Assembly (NCBI RefSeq): GCF_001423125.1 | Contig: NZ_LMNW01000031.1 | Coordinates: forward strand, 208,603-272,602 | Source: Duganella sp. Leaf126 | GTDB lineage: Bacteria; Pseudomonadota; Gammaproteobacteria; Burkholderiales; Burkholderiaceae_D | DNA length: 64,000 nucleotides | Reading direction: 5' to 3' | Shown here: positions 58,986-64,000 of the stretch, in pieces | Layout of the letters: each line of letters opens with the position of its first letter | How positions within the stretch are numbered: the stretch's first letter is position 1 | The notes under the pieces: generated by a model | What the model saw: only the letters and a program-made list of their open reading frames with translations | Database searches by the model: none | What the model was told of the DNA's origin: nothing | Made by a program: the position numbers and the translations under genes

Positions 58986-59008
58986 CGCCCATTTAAAGGA
59001 GAGAAAGT

Positions 59009-59446
59009 ATGTTTGGATCTCGACAGACCGGCGTGCATGCCTATGCCAAGGTTGGCATGGAAACCGGCGTCGTCGCCGCCAGCCCGCACAAGCTGATCGT
59101 CATGCTGTACGACGGCGCGCTGGTTGCCCTCAACAGCGCCCTGGGCGCCATCCGCAGTGGCAACATTGCAGAAAAGGGAAAGTCGCTGTCCAAGGCCATC
59201 CTGATCATCGACAGCGGCCTGCGCGCCGCGCTCGATAAAAAGGCCGGTGGCGAGATCGCCGAAGGCCTCGATTCGCTGTACGAATACATGAGCGGACGCC
59301 TGCTGACCGCCAACATCCAGAACGATGCCGGCATCGTCGAAGAGGTGCAGCGCCTGCTGATCGATTTGCGTGATACCTGGAACGCCATTGCCGACACCCC
59401 TGCCGTCACCGGCCGCCCACAACCTACCAATCTTGCGAGCGTTTGA
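59009..59446 (+). CDS. fliS: FliS, flagellin export chaperone
   Basis: A 145-residue cytosolic four-helix chaperone that binds the flagellin C-terminus before export. Family features: HAYAKVGMETGVVAASPHKLIVMLYDGALVALN near the N-terminus, AILIIDSGLRAALDKKAGGEIAEGLDSLYEYMSGRLLTAN in the centre, and EVQRLLIDLRDTWNAI. AAGGAGAGAA precedes the ATG. It is followed by fliT three bases after its stop. Confidence 0.96.
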   Translation: MFGSRQTGVHAYAKVGMETGVVAASPHKLIVMLYDGALVALNSALGAIRSGNIAEKGKSLSKAILIIDSGLRAALDKKAGGEIAEGLDSLYEYMSGRLLTANIQNDAGIVEEVQRLLIDLRDTWNAIADTPAVTGRPQPTNLASV

Positions 59447-59449
59447 CCC

Positions 59450-59776
59450 ATGATGACGAATCAAGAAGCCTTATCCGCCTACGCCGCCATGGCAGCACTG
59501 ACCGAACAGATGGTGCAGGCCGCCAGCGCCAGCGACTGGGATACGCTGGTTGCGCTCGAGCAGCGCGTGGCTGCCCACGTGCAGACGCTGCGCGCCGAAC
59601 CGGCAACGCCGATGACGGGCGCCGACCGCGAACGCAAGATCGAACTGATCCGCCGGATGCTCAATGCCGACCGCCAGATCCGCGACCTCACCATGCCGTG
59701 GATGGCGCAATTGTCCAAGCTGATCAGTTCCACCAGCACCGAACGGCGTGTGGTTAACGCCTACGGCAACGTCTAA
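59450..59776 (+). CDS. fliT: FliT, FliD export chaperone
   Basis: A 108-residue helical FliT-type chaperone. It lies in the expected fliS-fliT position and shows the family pattern (YAAMAALTEQMVQAASASDWDTLVALEQRVAAHVQTL; ERKIELIRRMLNADRQIRDLTMPWMAQLSKLI). FliT binds FliD and, in enterobacteria, also the master regulator FlhDC. Similarity is weak by nature in this family, so position supports the call. It is cotranscribed with fliS. Confidence 0.85.
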   Translation: MMTNQEALSAYAAMAALTEQMVQAASASDWDTLVALEQRVAAHVQTLRAEPATPMTGADRERKIELIRRMLNADRQIRDLTMPWMAQLSKLISSTSTERRVVNAYGNV

Positions 59777-59790
59777 AGCAGGCGCGCGCC

Positions 59791-61134
59791 ATGTTGCCGC
59801 GCATTGACGCCAGCACCCGGCCGGTCGGCCAGTCCGACGGCGCCGGCAGCGGCGTCGCAGTCGGCGACAATCGCCAGGGCCAAGTGGCGCTGCAAAAGGC
59901 GCTGCAAGGCCTGGTCGGCCAGAATGTGCCGGCCGTCGTGCAGTCGCGGTTCAGCGACGGCAGCGCCCTGGTCAAGGTCGCCGAGCAGAACGTGCGCATG
60001 ATGTTGCCGGCCGACGTCAAGACCGGCGCCGCAGTCTCGCTGACCGTGCTCAGCGCCTCCCCCCGCCCTACTTTCCAGTTCGGTACCGGCACCACCGGCG
60101 CCACCGTCGTCTATCCCGATGGCGACGGCCAGCCGACGCTGCTGGCCTCGCAAAGCGCGCCGGCCACGCTGCCGGGCAATGCGCGCGGCAGTGTCGCGGC
60201 CGGCCTGCCCGCCGGCGCCGAGGCGGCTGCAGAGTCGGCGTTAAAGGCAGATGCCCGGCCGGCCGCCGATCCTGCGACCGCCCAGGGCGGGCGCGCTGCC
60301 GGCGCCGAGGGCGCCCGGCCGCAGAGCCTGGGCGCCATCCTGCTGGGCAAGGCGCCGCTGACCGCCAGCGCCGACCTGCCGGGACTGGACCACACCACGC
60401 CGCAATCGACACTGAGCCCGACCGCGCGCGCGCTGGCCACCATGCTGCCGGCCGGCGGCCAGATGGCGCAACTGGCGCTGGTCGGCAAGACTGCCCTGTT
60501 CGGCAATGCTGCGCCCGATACCGACAAGCTGGCCCAGAAACTGAGCGACACGATTTCCAAGAGCGGGCTGTTCTACGAATCGCATGTCACCGAGTGGGTC
60601 AAGGGCGAGCGGCCGCTGGCCGACCTGATGCGCGAGCCGCAAATGCAGCAGATGCAGCAGTTGCAGCGGCTGGCCCAGCAGTCGGGCGAAGCGCTGGCGC
60701 GCCTGGGGCCGGGCGGCGACCTGACGCCGGCGCAAATGGTCAACCAGCAGTTGCACACCCACGAGCAGGGCCGCGTGCAATGGAACGGCGAAGCGTGGCC
60801 CGGTCAGGCCATGCAATGGGAAGTCAAGCGCGAGCAGCGCGACGGCAGCCGCCAGCAACACGCGCCGCACGAGGGCGACGGCCAGGACCCGGTATGGCGC
60901 AGCGGCGTGCGGTTCCGGCTGCCGGCGCTGGGCCAGGTAGCTGCCACGGTGACCATGGTGGGCGACCAGGTCCACGTGCAGCTCAATACCGACACCGGCG
61001 ATGCGGCCGATGCGTTGCGCGCCTACGCCGGCCGGTTCGAATCGGCGATGGCAGCTGCCGGCGCGCTGCTGTCGTCGCTGGCGATCACGCAAGCCGATGA
61101 CGGGGCGGCGCCCGGGGGCGACCATGGTCGCTGA
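59791..61134 (+). CDS. fliK: FliK, flagellar hook-length control protein
   Basis: A 447-residue hook-length ruler. The first 120 residues form an exported domain (QGLVGQNVPAVVQSRFSDGSALVKVAEQNVRMMLPADVK), and an Ala/Pro/Gly-rich linker runs to about 270. The C-terminal Flg_hook domain follows (WEVKREQRDGSRQ, FRLPALGQVAATVTMVGDQVHVQLNTDTGDAADALRAYAGRFESAMAAAG). The C-terminal part switches export specificity via FlhB. The gene overlaps the downstream FlhB-like gene by 11 bases, supporting a functional pair. Confidence 0.9.
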   Translation: MLPRIDASTRPVGQSDGAGSGVAVGDNRQGQVALQKALQGLVGQNVPAVVQSRFSDGSALVKVAEQNVRMMLPADVKTGAAVSLTVLSASPRPTFQFGTGTTGATVVYPDGDGQPTLLASQSAPATLPGNARGSVAAGLPAGAEAAAESALKADARPAADPATAQGGRAAGAEGARPQSLGAILLGKAPLTASADLPGLDHTTPQSTLSPTARALATMLPAGGQMAQLALVGKTALFGNAAPDTDKLAQKLSDTISKSGLFYESHVTEWVKGERPLADLMREPQMQQMQQLQRLAQQSGEALARLGPGGDLTPAQMVNQQLHTHEQGRVQWNGEAWPGQAMQWEVKREQRDGSRQQHAPHEGDGQDPVWRSGVRFRLPALGQVAATVTMVGDQVHVQLNTDTGDAADALRAYAGRFESAMAAAGALLSSLAITQADDGAAPGGDHGR

Positions 61135-61459
61135 CGCGCGCAAGCCGCTGCAGCAGGCCGTCGCCCTGGCCTACCAGGAAGGCGCCCCGGCGCCCAAGGT
61201 GGTGGCCAAGGGTCGTGGCCTGGTGGCCGAGCAGATCATCGGCGTGGCGCTCGAAGCAGGCGTGCACATCCACGAGTCGAAGGAACTTGTTTCTTTGCTC
61301 ATGGACGTGGATCTCGATCAACAAATCCCTCCCATGCTATATCGCACGATTGCGGAACTGTTGGCGTGGCTCTATTATATTGAATCTGCGCAAAAGTCCG
61401 GCCAGCCGCTGCCGGCGGCTCCCGACCTCAGCCTACCTCCCGGCGATACTTCACTTTGA
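61124..61459 (+). CDS. FlhB C-terminal-domain-like protein (FlhX/FhlB type)
   Basis: A 111-residue protein resembling only the cytoplasmic C-terminal domain of FlhB/YscU. It has PLQQAVALAYQEGAPAPKVVAKGRGLVAEQIIGVALEAGVHIHESKELVSLLMDVDLDQQIPPMLYRTIAELLAWLYYIE, without the four membrane helices or the NPTH autocleavage site. Such FlhX-like proteins are thought to substitute for the cleaved FlhB domain in export switching. The ATG overlaps the fliK stop region by 11 bases. Confidence 0.88.
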   Translation: MVADARKPLQQAVALAYQEGAPAPKVVAKGRGLVAEQIIGVALEAGVHIHESKELVSLLMDVDLDQQIPPMLYRTIAELLAWLYYIESAQKSGQPLPAAPDLSLPPGDTSL

Positions 61460-61474
61460 CTTGACTGGCCTTCG

Positions 61475-62233
61475 ATGTACCCTCATTTTCAGGACGCGGA
61501 ATTGGAAAACTGGCACGATTTCGAGATCGAAGCGCGCAAGGAGATCGTCGCCCTGCTGCGCAACATCGGTCAGAAAAACCAGCTGATCCGCATGCTGATC
61601 GAAGGCGAGACCGATGTCTGCGTGACCTCGATCCTGGAGGTGGACGACCAGCGTGACAGCGTGGTGCTCGACACGTCGATCGATGAGGAACAGAACCGGC
61701 GCATCGCCCGCGCCCAGCGGCTCTCGTTCGAAACCACGCTCGACAAGGTGCGCATCCTGTTTGCTGCCGAACGCATCGAGACCATTACCCACGAGGGCGA
61801 GCCGGCATTTCGCATCAGCGTGCCGCCGACCCTAATCCGGCTGCAGCGCCGTGAGTTTTATCGCATGAGTACGCCTGTGACCAACCCGGTGCGCGTGGTG
61901 ATTCCGCTGCCGGACGAATTGGGCGGCAACACCAGCTTCCCGCTGGCCGACATCAGCTGCGGCGGCATTGCCATTCTCGACAACAAGATGCTGCTGGGCG
62001 ACGCGATCGGCAAGGTGTTTACCGGCTGCCGCATCGACCTGCCCGAGATCGGCGCCGTGACCACGTCGCTGCAGGTGCGCAACTCGCTGGACATGACTCT
62101 GCTCAACAACAAGACCAACCGCCGCCTCGGCTGCGAATTTTCCGACATCCAGCGCAGCATGCTCGCGTACGTTCAACGCTACATCACCAAGCTCGAACGC
62201 GAGCGCAATGCCCGCATCGCCGGCCTGAACTAA
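61475..62233 (+). CDS. ycgR: YcgR, c-di-GMP-binding flagellar brake (PilZ)
   Basis: A 252-residue YcgR protein that slows the flagellar motor when bound to c-di-GMP. The N-terminal YcgR domain (about 15-125) includes NQLIRMLIEGETDVCVTSILEVDDQRD. The PilZ domain has the two c-di-GMP motifs: RREFYR (RxxxR) and DISCGG (D/NxSxxG). Both are intact, so it should bind the messenger made by the GGDEF proteins at 20821 and 50487. The start codon follows the FlhB-like gene by 15 bases, suggesting cotranscription. Confidence 0.95.
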   Translation: MYPHFQDAELENWHDFEIEARKEIVALLRNIGQKNQLIRMLIEGETDVCVTSILEVDDQRDSVVLDTSIDEEQNRRIARAQRLSFETTLDKVRILFAAERIETITHEGEPAFRISVPPTLIRLQRREFYRMSTPVTNPVRVVIPLPDELGGNTSFPLADISCGGIAILDNKMLLGDAIGKVFTGCRIDLPEIGAVTTSLQVRNSLDMTLLNNKTNRRLGCEFSDIQRSMLAYVQRYITKLERERNARIAGLN

Positions 62234-63177
62234 TTGCGGTAGCCCTTGCGATAGGCCGAGGGTGACAACTGCAGCGTCGCCTTGAAATGCTGGCGCAGCG
62301 ACAGGGCCGATCCGAATCCCGCCTGTTGCGCCACCAGCTCGATGGCGGCGTCGCTGCTCTCCAGCAGCCGCCGCGCCTGCGCCAGCCGCTGCGCCAGCAA
62401 CCACTGCTTGAACGACGTGCCGGTCGCCTGGCGGAAGTGGCGCGTGAAATGGCGCCGGCTCATGGCCGCCCGGGCAGCCAGATTGTCGATGCCATGGGCT
62501 TGCTCGAGCCGCGCTGCGACCCAGGCCAGCACCTCGGCAAAGCGGCCGTCGCTGCGCGAGACCGGCAACGGCCGTTCGATGAACTGCGCCTGGCCGCCCT
62601 GGCGGTGCGGCGCAATCACCAGCTGGCGCGCCACCGCATTGGCCAGCGCAGCGCCGCACAGCTGGCGCAGCAGGTGCAGGCAGCAATCGAGCCCGGCAGC
62701 AACGCCGGCTGCTGTCAGCACGTCGCCCTGGTCCACGTACAACACGTCGCTGTCGACCTGCACGCGGGGAAAACGCTGCGCCAGCTGCCCTGCATAAGCC
62801 CAGTGGGTGGTGGCGGTCTTGCCATCCAATAGGCCGGCCTCGGCCAGCACGAACGCCCCCAGGCACAGCCCCATCACCCGCGCCCCGCGGCCATGCGCCC
62901 GCCGCAGCGCGTCAAGCAGGACCGCCGGCGCCGGCCGGCAATCGTCATGCCACGAAGGCATCACCACCAGCTCGGCCGTATCGAGCGCGGCGAGGCCGTG
63001 CCCGGCCACGATCGAAAAGCCGGCCGAGGTGCTCAATGAAGCGCCCTCGACGGCACACACCCGTACCGCGAAACGGCCGTCGCGCGCCGCCTCGAACACC
63101 AGCGACGGCACCGACAGGTGGAACGGGGTAATGCCGTCAAAAGCGATCACGGCGACTTGGATAGGAATGATGGGCAT
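62230..63177 (-). CDS. AraC-family regulator with DJ-1/PfpI domain (FtrA-like)
   Basis: A 315-residue GlxA/FtrA-type transcription factor. The first 190 residues form a DJ-1/PfpI class I glutaminase-like domain with a conserved cysteine in GLCLGAFVLAEAGLLDG and VLTAAGVAAGLDCCLHLL. The C-terminal AraC helix-turn-helix pair is IDNLAARAAMSRRHFTRHFRQATGTSFKQWLLAQRL and IELVAQQAGFGSALSLRQHFKATLQLSPSAYRK. The start at 63177 (MPIIPIQVAVIAFDG) is preferred over upstream codons without family similarity. It overlaps the ycgR stop by four bases tail to tail, and is divergent from a cysteine hydrolase it may regulate. Confidence 0.92.
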   Translation of the reverse strand: MPIIPIQVAVIAFDGITPFHLSVPSLVFEAARDGRFAVRVCAVEGASLSTSAGFSIVAGHGLAALDTAELVVMPSWHDDCRPAPAVLLDALRRAHGRGARVMGLCLGAFVLAEAGLLDGKTATTHWAYAGQLAQRFPRVQVDSDVLYVDQGDVLTAAGVAAGLDCCLHLLRQLCGAALANAVARQLVIAPHRQGGQAQFIERPLPVSRSDGRFAEVLAWVAARLEQAHGIDNLAARAAMSRRHFTRHFRQATGTSFKQWLLAQRLAQARRLLESSDAAIELVAQQAGFGSALSLRQHFKATLQLSPSAYRKGYRN

Positions 63178-63273
63178 GGCCCGATTGTATCGTATCGATG
63201 CCTTCAGGCCACTGGCCCGCAGGCGATGGCGGACCGACAATCGCAGCTCATCATCTTTTCAGGAGACCCTGCC

Positions 63274-63894
63274 ATGCCCACCGCCCCACGCCGCGCCCTG
63301 CTCGTGATCGACGTCCAGAACGAGTACTTCACCGGCAAGCTGCCGATCACCTATCCGCCGGTCGCCACATCGCTGCCCCATATCACGCTGGCGATGGACA
63401 CGGCTACCGCGCACGGCCTGCCGGTGATCGTGGTGCAGCACGGCACGCCAGCCGGCGCGCCCGTCTTCGCGATCGACTCGCCCGGCTGGGCCCTGCACCC
63501 GGACGTCGCAGCGCGCCCGGCCGACCACCGCGTGCACAAGACCCAGGCCAGCGTCTTTGCCGGCACCGACCTTGCCGACTGGCTCACGGCGCACCGGATC
63601 GACACCTTGACGGTAGCCGGCTACATGACCCACAACTGTAACGCCTCGACGATCTTGCAGGCTGCGCACGCGGGCTGGCAGGTCGAGTTTTTGGCAGACG
63701 CGAGCGGATCGCTCGCCTACGAGAACGGCGCCGGCAAAGCCAGCGCGGAAGAGATCCACCGCGTATTCAGCGTGGTATTCCACTCGAACTTCGCGGCAGT
63801 GACCGACACCGCAGCCTGGATCAAGGCGGTGACTGATGGCGTGGCGCTGGAAAAAGACAACATCGTCCTGTCCAACCAGCGCGCGCGGCAATGA
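63274..63894 (+). CDS. Isochorismatase-family cysteine hydrolase
   Basis: A 206-residue cytosolic hydrolase with the Asp-Lys-Cys triad: Asp13 in LLVIDVQNEYF, Lys in RVHKTQASVF and Cys in AGYMTHNCNAST. The GYMTHNC loop is the usual cis-peptide region of the family, which includes nicotinamidases, ureido-hydrolases and isochorismatases. AGGAGA precedes the ATG. It is divergent from the AraC/DJ-1 regulator across 96 bases. The substrate is unknown. The last 106 bases of the window show nothing I can support. Confidence 0.92.
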   Translation: MPTAPRRALLVIDVQNEYFTGKLPITYPPVATSLPHITLAMDTATAHGLPVIVVQHGTPAGAPVFAIDSPGWALHPDVAARPADHRVHKTQASVFAGTDLADWLTAHRIDTLTVAGYMTHNCNASTILQAAHAGWQVEFLADASGSLAYENGAGKASAEEIHRVFSVVFHSNFAAVTDTAAWIKAVTDGVALEKDNIVLSNQRARQ

Positions 63895-64000
63895 ATCACA
63901 CCGCAGCCGCAGCAGCTGCTTGAAAGCGCCCAGGGCGAGGCGCAGCGGCGCAGACAGTGCGTTAGCACGGCAAGCCGCTGCAACGACTCCTGGGGACTCG

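Overview
The window is high-GC DNA with very dense coding. Every gene family points to a betaproteobacterium of the Oxalobacteraceae (Massilia / Duganella / Janthinobacterium group); this is inferred from gene content and order, not from a marker gene. Supporting points are the imuA-imuB-dnaE2 mutagenesis cassette, the yicC / gmk-rpoZ-spoT / greB order, a HexR-controlled Entner-Doudoroff cluster, and a lateral flagellin-FlaG-FliD-FliS-FliT-FliK block. There is no tRNA, rRNA, CRISPR array, phage or insertion sequence. The window begins inside an M61 peptidase gene and ends just after a cysteine hydrolase gene.

Layout. 1-3.2 kb: end of an M61 peptidase, a glutathione S-transferase, a small unknown protein, an alpha/beta hydrolase and an Xre/RES toxin-antitoxin pair. 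3.3-8.6 kb: the SOS mutagenesis operon imuA-imuB-dnaE2 behind a near-perfect LexA box. 8.8-11.8 kb: an exported fusion of cyclohexadienyl dehydratase and chorismate mutase, a VOC protein and a PHB-depolymerase-type esterase. 11.8-17.2 kb: a giant HrpA helicase with a repeat-built N-terminal extension, then divergent argA. 18.6-22.2 kb: yggX, rpiA, then a three-gene signalling operon (CheY-like receiver, CheC-like phosphatase, GGDEF cyclase). 22.2-24.3 kb: quinone-reductase-type flavoprotein with a divergent LysR regulator and a small ribbon-helix-helix-like protein.

24.3-35.4 kb is central carbon metabolism: edd-eda facing away from pgi, an SMP-30 lactonase, zwf-hexR and transaldolase. Four matching HexR-like operators lie upstream of edd, pgi and zwf. 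The lactonase sits where a 6-phosphogluconolactonase would be expected. A double-RecA KaiC-like ATPase and a single-domain receiver are inserted between hexR and transaldolase. 35.6-43.7 kb: patatin-like lipase, a methyl-accepting chemotaxis protein, the rph-rdgB-hemW operon, yicC, a monooxygenase-fold protein and a DUF72 protein. 43.8-47.8 kb: gmk-rpoZ-spoT with convergent greB, which ties nucleotide supply, RNA polymerase and (p)ppGpp together.

47.8-62.2 kb is motility and signalling: a small membrane protein, a NarL-type sensor kinase/regulator pair, a second GGDEF cyclase, two tandem flagellins with matching sigma-28-type promoters and leaders, flaG, an unusually long fliD, fliS, fliT, fliK, a FlhB-C-terminal-like protein and the c-di-GMP brake YcgR. 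An AraC/DJ-1 regulator and an isochorismatase-family hydrolase close the window. Four intergenic copies of a small palindromic REP-like repeat occur; one is nested inside a larger inverted-repeat element.
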